From contig JADKCF010000044.1 of assembly GCA_016714765.1 (NCBI GenBank), forward strand, positions 136,565 through 200,564: 64,000 nt of DNA, written 5' to 3'. A program made the translations under genes and the position numbers. The notes below the pieces were generated by a model. The model was not told the origin of the DNA. It saw nothing but the letters and a program-made list of their open reading frames with translations, and ran no database searches. This document shows positions 54,331-63,486 of this stretch, one piece after another (the first letter of the stretch is position 1; each line of letters opens with the position of its first letter). The stretch comes from Saprospiraceae bacterium. Its GTDB lineage: Bacteria > Bacteroidota > Bacteroidia > Chitinophagales > Saprospiraceae.

Positions 54331-55074
54331 TTAAAGTGTAATTCCACCATCTACACTGATAGTGGCTCCATTGATATAGTCTGCCTGATCAGATGCCAAA
54401 AAAGCATATATATTGGCAATATCTTCCGGTTTGCCCAATCTGTTAGAGGGTACTTTTTCACTCATTTTAGCCAAAACAGCTTCCGGCATGGCCATCAGCA
54501 TTTCAGTAAGTATAAAACCCGGCGCCACGGCATTTACATTGATACCTTTTCTTCCCAGTTCTTTTGACCATGTTTGCGTCATAGCTATCACACCCGCTTT
54601 TGTCGCTGCATAGTTGGTTTGACCAAAATTTCCATACAAACCTACTACGGATGATGCATTCATGATTCTGCCATATCCTTTTTCTACCATGTAAGGAGCT
54701 ACAGCTTTTGTGCACAAAAATACACCGGTAAGATTGATGTCTATCACCTGATGCCATTGCTCTTCAGTCATCTTAAGTAATGATGCATCGCGGGTGATAC
54801 CGGCATTATTGACCAAAATATCTATTTTACCGTACGCACCCACCACTTTTTTTACTGCTTCATCGATCTGAGTAGCATCGGATGTATTTACTGTATAAAA
54901 AATAGCTTTGTGCCCTTTGGCTGTCAGTTCTGTTTCCAGTTCCTTTCCCCTTATCTCGTTGATATCCCATATAGCCACTACAGCCCCTTCCTGTACAAAT
55001 TTTAAAACAGTGGCCCTGCCGATACCTGATGATCCACCTGTGACTATTGCCACTTTACCTTCCAATGATTTCAT
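54331..55074 (-). CDS. fabG: 3-oxoacyl-[ACP] reductase FabG-type SDR
   Basis: The start is placed at ATG 55074 (MKSLEGKVAIVTGGSSGIGR), giving 247 residues, normal for FabG. The glycine-rich cofactor motif TGGSSGIG, the NNAG motif (ILVNNAGITRDASLLKM), Ser in NASSVVGLYGN and the YAATK active-site Tyr-Lys are all present. GFILTEMLMAMPEAV and YINGATISVDGGITL follow the FabG pattern. It reduces 3-oxoacyl-ACP with NADPH. KAS III-like and acyl-CoA ligase genes lie nearby on the opposite strand. Confidence 0.9.
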   Translation of the reverse strand: MKSLEGKVAIVTGGSSGIGRATVLKFVQEGAVVAIWDINEIRGKELETELTAKGHKAIFYTVNTSDATQIDEAVKKVVGAYGKIDILVNNAGITRDASLLKMTEEQWHQVIDINLTGVFLCTKAVAPYMVEKGYGRIMNASSVVGLYGNFGQTNYAATKAGVIAMTQTWSKELGRKGINVNAVAPGFILTEMLMAMPEAVLAKMSEKVPSNRLGKPEDIANIYAFLASDQADYINGATISVDGGITL

Positions 55075-55360
55075 GATACAATTATTTATTATTACAATAT
55101 TGCTTTCAGAATGCAAAAATAGGCATGAATCCTGATTGCACCCCATATTATTAAGTAATTTGCATATCATAGTTTTAATTGTCACAATATCATATTAGTA
55201 TGTAATTTATAGATAATAAAGGAGTTATGTAATTATATAGTATTATGTCACAATGATAAATTAAAAAATATATACTTTATACTCCAAATAAAACCTAGAT
55301 ATTAGCACAGAATTAAAGACTCAATACCATAGTAATGAATTTTCGCAGGCCACACTTTTA

Positions 55361-56824
55361 TTGATTGCTGTCTATATGTGCTTCACTTTATATATCGTAT
55401 ATAAAGGGGCCACCAAAACCAAAAACATAAAAGAATTTGCGTTGGGCAACGGATTTTCTCCTGTGGTAGTTGGTTTGTCTTTGGCGGCGAGTATTACCAG
55501 TGCTGCTACTTTTATCATAAATCCGGGTTTTGTAGCTCTGTATGGATGGAGTGCTTTTTTGGCGATGTCTATTGTTTTGCCTTTAGGACTTTTTATTTCG
55601 CTCATTATTCTGAGTAAAAGTTTCAGGAAGTATGGCAGTAGCATTAAAGCCCTGACACTCGCACAGTGGGTTGGCAAAAGATATGACAGTCCTTTTTTTT
55701 CGGTGCTGATGGCTTTTTTTTCGCTTTTACTGCTTACTTTCATAGCCTTAATTTGTGTAGGACTTACCAAAGTTTTGAGTAGTGCCCTTGGTGCCGACGA
55801 GTTGCTTGTGTTGGTGTGTTTGGTGATTTTTGTATTTGGATATACGATGTTTGGCGGGGCTAATTCTATGATCTATACCAATGCTATTCAGGCCATACTC
55901 ATGGTAATTGTTGCAGTGATACTTCTGACATCCGGTTTTGAACATTTTAATGGCGGATGGGATGCTTTTTGGGCTAAATTGGATACCATTGATCCCAATA
56001 TGTCTTTGTCCTTTAACGAAAAGAGCCCGTTATTCAGAGATTGGTTTGAAGTTATATTTTGTAATTTTATAGTCGGAATTGCCATAGTATGTCAGCCTCA
56101 CATCATTACAAGATCCCTGATGCTCAAGTCAGATGAAGATGTCAACAAATATCTTGCTGTGGCTATACTGGTGGAGACGCTTTTCTTTTTTGTGCTTTTT
56201 GCTGGTTTTTATGCCCGAATAATGTTTCCTGATCTTTTGAATGAAGGCACACCGCTCAAGATGGATGGTATATTGTCAGCTTATGTGGTAAAAAAGTTTT
56301 CTGTAGCCATAGGCATTACGGTCATCATGGGTTTGATAGCGGCGGGATTGTCCACTCTTGAGGGCATAGTACAATCACTTTCCACTACCATTACCAATGA
56401 TATCATTGCTCCTTTTACGGGCCTGGACGAAAATTCAAAAAAATTACCTGTAATCAATAAGCTGGTCATTGTGGTTATAGCGATCATTGCCATTGTAATC
56501 AGTTATCAACAATTGCTTTATCCAAATTTAAGCGTAGGTATATTGGCCCAAAATGGTGTGTACGCTTTTTTCTCAGCTGCTTTTGTTCCGGTTTTGTTTG
56601 GAATATTTGTAAAAGATATGCCCAAACAAGCAGCTATCGGAGCGGCAGTGACAGCAATGATCGTTCATTTCAGTGTATATTATGGCCAGCTTACACCATA
56701 TACAACAGGTAGTATACGCAATCCGGCTGTAGCAGCAACGATAGCTATCTTGTCTGCTGTATTTGTAGGTATAGCGCTGTGGGTGATACTCAGGAAAAAG
56801 ATGAATACACAAACAGAACTATAA
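55361..56824 (+). CDS. Sodium:solute symporter (SSS family)
   Basis: The 487-residue protein has about 13 TM segments. The SSS pattern is seen in FALGNGFSPVVVGLSLAASITSAATFIINPGFVALYGWSAF, the Na+-binding helix 1 region, and in the TM5-6 part (VFGYTMFGGANSMIYTNAIQAILM). The start is uncertain: TTG 55361 is used, but the frame is open upstream without an ATG. Probable substrate is an organic acid or similar solute; not determinable from sequence. It precedes the KAS III-like gene by 31 bp. Confidence 0.85.
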   Translation: MIAVYMCFTLYIVYKGATKTKNIKEFALGNGFSPVVVGLSLAASITSAATFIINPGFVALYGWSAFLAMSIVLPLGLFISLIILSKSFRKYGSSIKALTLAQWVGKRYDSPFFSVLMAFFSLLLLTFIALICVGLTKVLSSALGADELLVLVCLVIFVFGYTMFGGANSMIYTNAIQAILMVIVAVILLTSGFEHFNGGWDAFWAKLDTIDPNMSLSFNEKSPLFRDWFEVIFCNFIVGIAIVCQPHIITRSLMLKSDEDVNKYLAVAILVETLFFFVLFAGFYARIMFPDLLNEGTPLKMDGILSAYVVKKFSVAIGITVIMGLIAAGLSTLEGIVQSLSTTITNDIIAPFTGLDENSKKLPVINKLVIVVIAIIAIVISYQQLLYPNLSVGILAQNGVYAFFSAAFVPVLFGIFVKDMPKQAAIGAAVTAMIVHFSVYYGQLTPYTTGSIRNPAVAATIAILSAVFVGIALWVILRKKMNTQTEL

Positions 56825-56855
56825 ATGGATTTTATTATAAAAAAAACAAGATATA

Positions 56856-57872
56856 GTGCAGGTAGATAATCTGTCATCCAGGAAACAACGAAACGCCTCT
56901 ATCAAGTCTACAGGCTCATATGCTCCTGAGCGTAAGGTGCCGAATGCTTTTTTTAATGAATTACTCGGAGAGGATGTAGATACTTGGCTCAAACAACACG
57001 TACAGATATATGAGCGCAGATGGTGCTCTGATGATGAGAGTACGGCAGACCTGGTAGAAAAAGCATGCTCTAAGGCACTTAAAAATGCTGGCCTGCAGCC
57101 GCAAGACATTGACCTGCTCATAGTAGCTACCGATACACCGGAATACATTTCACCTTCTACAGCTTCTGTGATTCAGGACAGAATGAAAATGGTCAACGCA
57201 GGTACATTTGATATCAATACCGCTTGTGCAGGATTTGTCACCGGACTGGATGTAGCGGCAAAATATATACAATCTGATGAGCAGTATAATCATATACTCG
57301 TAGTAGGGGCCTATACTATGAGCAAATACCTCCATATGCATGACAAAAAAACAGTGACTTTATTCGCTGATGGAGCAGGAGCTATTGTGATGGGGGTTTC
57401 AAAAAATGGTGAAGGCTATCTTCAGAGTAAGTTGGCCACCAGAGGTGAGTTTAATAGCTGGATGGGAATATATAGTGGTGCCAGTCATCATCCTGTGACC
57501 CACGAGGCTATAAATCACCACGACCACCAGCTCAAGTTTGTACAAAAAATACCGACACATATAAATCCGGAAGTCTGGAGTAGGATGATTTTGGACTTGT
57601 GCAGGAAAGAAAACATTGGTCCTAATGATGTAGATCACTACTTTTTTACGCAAATCAATATAAATTCTATATTTGAAACCATGGACAAACTTGGTGTGGA
57701 GAGGTCAAAAGCGGCTACTATCATGCATTATTATGGCTATACTGGCTCTGCCTGTATTCCGATGGCTTTAGATGAATGGGTACAAAAAGGCTTGGTTAAG
57801 ACTGGTGACACAGTCTGTTTTATGGGCTCGGGTGGTGGATTGGCATTCGGAGCATCTCTATACAAAATGTAA
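56856..57872 (+). CDS. KAS III-like (FabH superfamily) protein lacking the usual His and Asn
   Basis: The 338-residue protein (GTG start) has the thiolase fold of KAS III: IKSTGSYAPERKVPNAFF, the nucleophile Cys in DINTACAGFVTGLDVAAKY (near 122), TVTLFADGAGAIVMG and the closing VCFMGSGGGLAFGASLY. The conserved HQAN region reads FFTQINI (Thr near 264 in place of His), and YGNTSAAS reads YGYTGSACIP (Tyr in place of Asn). The condensation chemistry may therefore differ from that of FabH. The acyl-CoA ligase gene follows after 33 bp, suggesting acyl-chain activation and condensation. Confidence 0.8.
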   Translation: MQVDNLSSRKQRNASIKSTGSYAPERKVPNAFFNELLGEDVDTWLKQHVQIYERRWCSDDESTADLVEKACSKALKNAGLQPQDIDLLIVATDTPEYISPSTASVIQDRMKMVNAGTFDINTACAGFVTGLDVAAKYIQSDEQYNHILVVGAYTMSKYLHMHDKKTVTLFADGAGAIVMGVSKNGEGYLQSKLATRGEFNSWMGIYSGASHHPVTHEAINHHDHQLKFVQKIPTHINPEVWSRMILDLCRKENIGPNDVDHYFFTQININSIFETMDKLGVERSKAATIMHYYGYTGSACIPMALDEWVQKGLVKTGDTVCFMGSGGGLAFGASLYKM

Positions 57873-57905
57873 GTAAACTTTGAATTATAAATTTTAAAAT
57901 TGTAA

Positions 57906-59387
57906 ATGAACGTTTGGCAACAAGATTGGATTTCGAGGTGGGCACTTTATAGCCCTGACCGCATTGCAATTTTTGAAGAAGAAAGTGGCAAAAGTATAAG
58001 CTACGCCCAGCTCAATTATAAGTCAAACGGCATTGCGGATTATTTGAAAAATCAGCTTCAGGTCCATAAAGGCGACAGAATAGCGGTTATTGCTGAATTC
58101 AGTATTGAATATATCTGTTTGTTCGGAGCGGCACAGAAACTGGGTTTTATACTGGTTCCGATAAATTATAGGCTGGCACAGGCTGAGGTAAGTGACATCT
58201 TGCATGATTCATCACCCAAAATGATATTTGCTGATGACAAGTATGATCATTTGATCGACATTCATTTTCATGAATCAAAGTATAATTATTGTCAAATCGA
58301 TTCCATAACAGGAACTGGCACAACAGAAATCAAGCCTGTGTCAGAAGATGATCCGATATTTATTATTTATACTTCCGGTACCACGGGCAAAGCCAAAGGT
58401 GTAAAATACACCCATAAAATGTTGTTCTGGAACAGTATAAATACAGCTCTTTCATTAAAACTGAATACAGAAAGCCGTACAGTCAATGTAATGCCGCCAT
58501 TTCATACAGGTGGATGGAATGTATTGCTCACACCTTTTTTACATCATGGAGGTTTTGTGTGTTTGTGTAGTAAGTTTACCCCCGAAAGAGTACTGGCTGC
58601 TATTACAAACTGGAAATGTAATATTTTTATGGGTGTACCTACCATGCTGGCCATGCTGGCTAATGAAAATGCCTTTGATGACGCTGATATCTCCTGTCTG
58701 GATTACATCATCGTAGGTGGTGAATCCATGCCTATACCACTTATAGAGAGGTATGCAGCCAAGGGAGTGGCCATCAGGCAAGGATATGGTATGACAGAGG
58801 TTGGACCCAATCTGACATCTCTGCATCAGGATGATGCTATCAGGAAAAAAGGAAGTATAGGTAGACCGAATTTTTATGTAGAACACAGAGTGATCAACGA
58901 AAACGGGCTGGATGCCATAGCAAACGAAACCGGTGAATTATGGTTGCGTGGACCTATGGTCACACCCGGGTACTGGCAAAATGAATCCGGTACGAAGGAT
59001 GCTTTTTCAGAGGATGGGATATGGTTCAGGACAGGGGATATGGTAATAGAGGACGAGGACAAATATCTGTACATCGTGGACAGACTTAAAAATATGTATA
59101 TCAGTGGGGGTGAAAATGTATATCCTGCAGAAGTGGAAAAAGTATTAAGGCAAATACCCTCAGTAAGCGAGTGTGCAGTAGTAGGGGTAAAAGACGAAAA
59201 GTGGGGTGAAGTAGGTAGAGCTTTTATTGTCACCGCCGAGGATCAGGTGATAGCCGAAAGTGATGTCCGAACCTTCTGTATTTCTAAACTGGCAAAATTC
59301 AAAATACCTAAATATTTTGTATTTATGGAGAGTTTGCCCAAAACAGACAGCGGGAAGATAGATAGGAAATCGTTAAAATTTTTATAA
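57906..59387 (+). CDS. Acyl-CoA synthetase (AMP-dependent synthetase/ligase)
   Basis: The 493-residue protein has the ANL motifs in order: P-loop FIIYTSGTTGKAKGVKYTH (near 155), VMPPFHTGGWNVLLTPF, QGYGMTEVGPNLTSLH, the hinge and Asp region WFRTGDMVIEDEDKYLYIVDRLKNMYISGGENVYPAEVE, and the adenylation Lys in LPKTDSGKIDRKSL. It adenylates a carboxylic acid, likely a fatty or branched acid, and transfers it to CoA. It is cotranscribed with the KAS III-like protein, and FabG and a solute symporter are neighbours. Confidence 0.9.
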   Translation: MNVWQQDWISRWALYSPDRIAIFEEESGKSISYAQLNYKSNGIADYLKNQLQVHKGDRIAVIAEFSIEYICLFGAAQKLGFILVPINYRLAQAEVSDILHDSSPKMIFADDKYDHLIDIHFHESKYNYCQIDSITGTGTTEIKPVSEDDPIFIIYTSGTTGKAKGVKYTHKMLFWNSINTALSLKLNTESRTVNVMPPFHTGGWNVLLTPFLHHGGFVCLCSKFTPERVLAAITNWKCNIFMGVPTMLAMLANENAFDDADISCLDYIIVGGESMPIPLIERYAAKGVAIRQGYGMTEVGPNLTSLHQDDAIRKKGSIGRPNFYVEHRVINENGLDAIANETGELWLRGPMVTPGYWQNESGTKDAFSEDGIWFRTGDMVIEDEDKYLYIVDRLKNMYISGGENVYPAEVEKVLRQIPSVSECAVVGVKDEKWGEVGRAFIVTAEDQVIAESDVRTFCISKLAKFKIPKYFVFMESLPKTDSGKIDRKSLKFL

Positions 59388-59428
59388 AAAGTATTATTAT
59401 ATTATTAAATCATTAAAATTGAATTAAA

Positions 59429-59977
59429 ATGAAATCTTTAAAGTTATTTGGAATGATGATGCTTTTTGCATCTATGTTATTGATGAGTTGTGGTAAAGAA
59501 GAGGACAAAGGCACCTGTTCAGACGGTATCAAAAATCAGGACGAAACGGGTATCGACTGTGGTGGTGCATGTAGTGCGTGCAAAGAAGGTATACAAGGCA
59601 AATGGAAATCATTTCCTGTGGCTCCAATCCTGGCTAATTTTGCAGACTCTATCGTTGCAGAATTTAAAGTTAACAACACCTATACCGTGGACCAATGGAA
59701 AGGTGGGTCTAAAGTCATCCTTACCGGAACGTATGTTCAGACAAAATCAAATGTGGGTAATATTTACACCATAAAAATCAATCAAACCACTCCAACGGTC
59801 ATTACTGCCGAAGGAATTTTTGAAGTAACTTCTGACAACAAAACCATGAAATATGAATTGTTGCAGACACAACCTGCTCTTGGGTACAACCCTCCTACTC
59901 CGGCAGCCGGATTTGGCAGCACCGCCGGTGGTTTATTCGGGTTAAATAATGTACAAAACTATGTTCGAATTAATTAA
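59429..59977 (+). CDS. Small lipoprotein with DGxxNxxETGIDCGG Cys motif
   Basis: The 182-residue protein has a lipobox (LFASMLLMSCGKEED). It continues with CSDGIKNQDETGIDCGGACSAC, a motif common in extracellular Bacteroidota proteins, where it probably binds Ca2+ or forms disulfides. A lipocalin-like beta domain makes up the rest (IQGKWKSFPVAPILANF, YTIKINQTTPTVITAEGIFEVTSDNKTM). Function unknown. It ends just before a hairpin terminator. Confidence 0.65.
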   Translation: MKSLKLFGMMMLFASMLLMSCGKEEDKGTCSDGIKNQDETGIDCGGACSACKEGIQGKWKSFPVAPILANFADSIVAEFKVNNTYTVDQWKGGSKVILTGTYVQTKSNVGNIYTIKINQTTPTVITAEGIFEVTSDNKTMKYELLQTQPALGYNPPTPAAGFGSTAGGLFGLNNVQNYVRIN

Positions 59978-59998
59978 AATGTGGTGTTTATAATTGAT

Positions 59999-60039
59999 TT
60001 TGGGGGGAGGGAAAGTCTCTTCTCCCAATTCTTTTTCTT
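59999..60039 (+). terminator. Probable terminator
   Basis: An imperfect hairpin (TTGGGGGGAG ... CTTCTCCCAA) is followed by TTCTTTTTCTTTT, 22 bp after the lipoprotein stop. Confidence 0.45.
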
Positions 60040-60089
60040 TTAACAACAATTGCATTCTCCTTTGTGCTAAATAATTAATTTTAAGTATT

Positions 60090-61663
60090 ATGACCAGATA
60101 TTTTTTGTTGTTCATCATTAGTTTTATCTCATTCGCATTGAAGTCTCAGGAAGCAGGAACTGAGGGTTTCAAGGGATTTGACAAGGTGTTGCCAACAAAA
60201 GCCAATAGACAACTGCAAGCTTACGTTTACTTTTATCAACAAAATGTGGCCATGAATATGGCTCCTGAAAATGATTTTCTGAAAGGACAGATAGTAGGTA
60301 GGTTATTTGGTACCAATACGACCACCACATCCAAATCTATAAAAGCATTGTATGCAGAACAAAGGGCCATTCCTTTTTTTATTTATACACCCAGTATTTT
60401 TGATGGGAAGGCAACCTTAAGGGCATCATTCGAAATAGACTGGACATGGGGAGATGTGGCATATGGTACCGGTGGCAATTTTGGGTCTGCTATTTCGGCA
60501 GACCAGGTCAATCTCCAAACACAAAATCTCGAAGTAGAATTTGTTCCTGCAAAATACTGGACGATCAATGTCGGGCTTCAGCGCTTATTTGATACCCCGC
60601 ATGATCTGTATCGTACGTTTTTTGAAAAATTTACATCTACAGGTTACAGGCTTGCATATTTTGGTACAGATGGGGTGGGTATCTCTGTGAGAAGACAAAC
60701 AGATGGTAAAAAACTAAAAGCGGGCTTTTACAAATTATATGAAAACAATGTAGAATTAAATGATGATGTTTCACTTTTTGAGCTAAATCAGCAAATCACG
60801 GTTTCACCTAAGTGGAATGTTGGTGGTTCTGTGTATTACATAAAAGACAATTCATCCGGTAAGGGTGGTGTAAGTATATTGGGACAAGGGTATTCTAGCC
60901 CACTGACCACATACAATGGTACTTTCAGATTTCCTCTCGGTGCTGACCCATATAAGTCAGATGTGTTTTGGGTGGGCATGTATTTTTCAAGGAATGAAGA
61001 AATGATGCTGGACAGATGGTTTATGAGTGGTTTTGTCAATTATAATATGGGGTCAATCAGGCAAAAAGCGGCTGGAAGTGACAGTTATATAAAATCCGTG
61101 TCTATAGGAGGTATTGCGGCAAATCTAAGGGCGGATACCGTTATGGTCAGACTGCTGGAGATGCGGTGACTGCAGATTTTCTATTTACAAGTGGTGACAA
61201 CAATGGTATCAGTGATAAAAAATATAGTGGCGTCATTACTGCCAATACCTGGGGAAGTCCTGGTGGAATATTTATAGGTCACGGTGGTTACTTGCTTTTT
61301 CCGCATGGCAATGTAGTCAATCGTTTTATAGCAGCTGTGGCTGACATTTCCAATATGGGATACGGTATTGCCGGAGGAACGGTCAATTTTTCCAAAGACC
61401 TGATTCCCAATAAACTTCATTCAAAAATCGGAGGTGCCACGGGTATTTCTGTCATCGCTCCCAATGGTGGAGGTAGCTTTATGGGGTGGGAGGCCAATGC
61501 TAAAATAGGGTATGACTTCGGAGCATTTCTGACAGTGGAAGCACATGCAGCATACATAGGACTGCGTGATTTTTATGATTCGTCCGTAACGAATGGAGGA
61601 GTCAAGACAAGACCTGTCGATCCATGGCTTGGTTTTGTATGTCTGAAGTGGCTTATTTTCTAA
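60090..61663 (+). CDS. Porin-like outer membrane protein, with a one-base frameshift near 61133
   Basis: The signal peptide (YFLLFIISFISFALKSQ) is followed by beta strands typical of a large porin (ATLRASFEIDWTWGDVAYG, YWTINVGLQRLFDTPHD, KWNVGGSVYYIKDNS, DVFWVGMYFSRNEEMMLDRW). The first frame ends at 61169. Adding one G at 61133-61134 restores RAGYRYGQTAGDAVTADFLF and continues through NKLHSKIGGATGISVIAPN to the final strand DPWLGFVCLKWLIF, an aromatic C-terminus, for a total of about 524 residues. The restored ends fit one barrel. Substrate unknown. Confidence 0.72.
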
Positions 61664-61681
61664 ATTTATATCGGGAGTATC

Positions 61682-62629
61682 ATGAAACAAATAGTATTAA
61701 ATATCATCGTCAGTCTGACCATCCTATCATCTTGTATTGCTCAAAAACAGGCAAATATCACATCTATGCTCGACCTTGATTATGGGATGCCTGTACAAAA
61801 GATGACTTTGGACAATAATGTACAAATGGCTTATGTAGAAAATGGTGACAAGGGCAAATATATTTTGTTTATTCATGGATTGGCTTCGTACATCCCTGCA
61901 TGGAAAAAAAATATCGAGAACTTAAAAAATAATTATCGCTGTATAGCTATAGATTTACCGGGATACGGAAAGTCATCAAAAGGCAATTATCAAGTGTCCA
62001 TGGACTTTTATGCAGATGTCATTGCTGATTTTTGCCGGAAAAAAAACATAAATAATGTGATCCTGGCAGGGCACTCTATGGGTGGACAGATAGCTATCAC
62101 TGCTGCACTTAAGTATCCGGATCTTGTTTCAGATCTGATATTAATAGCACCGGCTGGATTTGAATCTTTTAATAAAGGAGAAAAACAATGGTTCAGGGAT
62201 GTGATGACGGTAGATGGCGTCAGACTCACCACAGTAGAACAAATCAGAGTCAATTATGCGTACAACTTCTATAATATGCCAAAAGAGGCTGATTTTATGA
62301 TTACTGATAGAATCAATATCCGGGCAACCCAAGATTTTAACGATTATTGTTATCATATCACACAGGGTGTAAATGCTATGGTCGATCAACCCGTATTTGA
62401 GTTCCTGCCCACAATAAAACAACCCACGCTATGCCTCTTTGGGTCACAGGACAATCTCATCCCCAACAGATACCTGCACGGTGGACCTACATCAAAAGTA
62501 GCTAAAGCTGGTGCAGAAAGGATACCCAATTGTACGTTGGAGATGATAGGTGGTGCAGGACACTTTGTAATGTTTGAAAAATCAGATATTGTAAATGAAA
62601 AGATAAGTCAGTTTTTGAGTAAAAAATGA
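61682..62629 (+). CDS. Secreted or lipoprotein alpha/beta hydrolase
   Basis: The 315-residue protein has a signal with a possible lipobox (VSLTILSSCIAQ). The hydrolase core shows ILFIHGLASYIPAWKKNI, AIDLPGYGKSSKG, the nucleophile elbow VILAGHSMGGQIAITAAL, an Asp in LFGSQDNLIPN and the His in GGAGHFVMFE. It is close to haloalkane dehalogenase/epoxide hydrolase/esterase-type hydrolases; the substrate is not evident. It lies 18 bp after the porin stop. Confidence 0.85.
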   Translation: MKQIVLNIIVSLTILSSCIAQKQANITSMLDLDYGMPVQKMTLDNNVQMAYVENGDKGKYILFIHGLASYIPAWKKNIENLKNNYRCIAIDLPGYGKSSKGNYQVSMDFYADVIADFCRKKNINNVILAGHSMGGQIAITAALKYPDLVSDLILIAPAGFESFNKGEKQWFRDVMTVDGVRLTTVEQIRVNYAYNFYNMPKEADFMITDRINIRATQDFNDYCYHITQGVNAMVDQPVFEFLPTIKQPTLCLFGSQDNLIPNRYLHGGPTSKVAKAGAERIPNCTLEMIGGAGHFVMFEKSDIVNEKISQFLSKK

Positions 62630-62845
62630 TTTTTTTAATTTCAATGCGATGCTGGCACAGAGTTCTTCCTATCATTGTCTTTTTTTAATATCTTTGTAGT
62701 ATTAAGATATGCGCGGCAGGCCTACATTCTGTAAAAATTGAATATCCAAAACAATTTCCCCAAAATGCAGGTATATGTTTGACTCGCAAGAACTTAATCA
62801 AACACATAGGCAATTTATTAGACCGACAAAAAATATTTCTTTCAT

Positions 62846-63274
62846 ATGGCACAGATAAATCCTTACATTAATTTCAATGGAAATGCTGAAGAAGCCTTCC
62901 ATTTTTACAAATCAGTATTTGGTGGGGAATTTACAAAAATTGTACGCTTCAAAGATCTTATAAGTCCTGAATTTTCCATACCTGATAGTGAAGCAAATAA
63001 GATAATGCACATTGCATTACCTATTGGCAACAATGTATTAATAGCAAATGACGTCCCAGAAAGTATGGGGAAAGTAAATGAAAATGAAAACAGAAGTAAA
63101 ATTGCAATTAGTGCAGAATCCAAAGAAGAAGCCGACAAACTATACAATGGACTTTCAACAGGTGGTCAAATAGAAATGCCAATATCTGACAGTCCCTGGG
63201 GATCATACTTCGGAATGTTTAGAGATAAATATGGTATTGAATGGACAGTAGAATTTGTCCAAAAATATGATTAG
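62846..63274 (+). CDS. VOC family (PhnB-like) protein
   Basis: The 142-residue protein matches the PhnB/glyoxalase-like group: INPYINFNGNAEEAFHFYKSVFGGEF at the start, IMHIALPIGNNVLIANDVPES in the middle, and PWGSYFGMFRDKYGIEWTVEF at the C-terminus. These small beta-alpha-beta-beta-beta proteins are often metal-binding, though this subgroup usually has no known reaction. The 216-bp gap upstream has a TATCTTTG-like box near 62690 and no gene. Confidence 0.9.
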   Translation: MAQINPYINFNGNAEEAFHFYKSVFGGEFTKIVRFKDLISPEFSIPDSEANKIMHIALPIGNNVLIANDVPESMGKVNENENRSKIAISAESKEEADKLYNGLSTGGQIEMPISDSPWGSYFGMFRDKYGIEWTVEFVQKYD

Positions 63275-63486
63275 AAACTATCCTTAGCCAGAAATTTACA
63301 AATACAACAGGATTATCCGTTTATATTATGGGTATTCAAGACAAAAAGTATTTGCCGGAAACCTATGGAAAAATTATAGGTAAGGCAAGTGTAACTGGCT
63401 ATTGTATTAAGTTCAAAACACTTAAAGATATAAATATTGACATACTTGAAGTGGCAATTCGTGACGGTGTTAAACAGTCCTCTTAA
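63271..63486 (+). pseudogene. DUF1801-like protein fragment (C-terminal part)
   Basis: An open frame (first ATG at 63328) encodes LPETYGKIIGKASVTGYCIKF and then KTLKDINIDILEVAIRDGVKQ. This resembles the end of DUF1801 proteins (G-K-x-x-I-R-F-K-x-x-x-D-I-n-x-x-x-x-x-x-x-I). The N-terminal part is missing. It directly follows the VOC gene, and DUF1801 and VOC proteins are sometimes neighbours. Confidence 0.4.

Noticed and set aside
55075..55185. Longer FabG start at 55185
   Set aside because: The added 37 residues have no SDR similarity; ATG 55074 starts the standard MKSLEGKVAIVTGG sequence.
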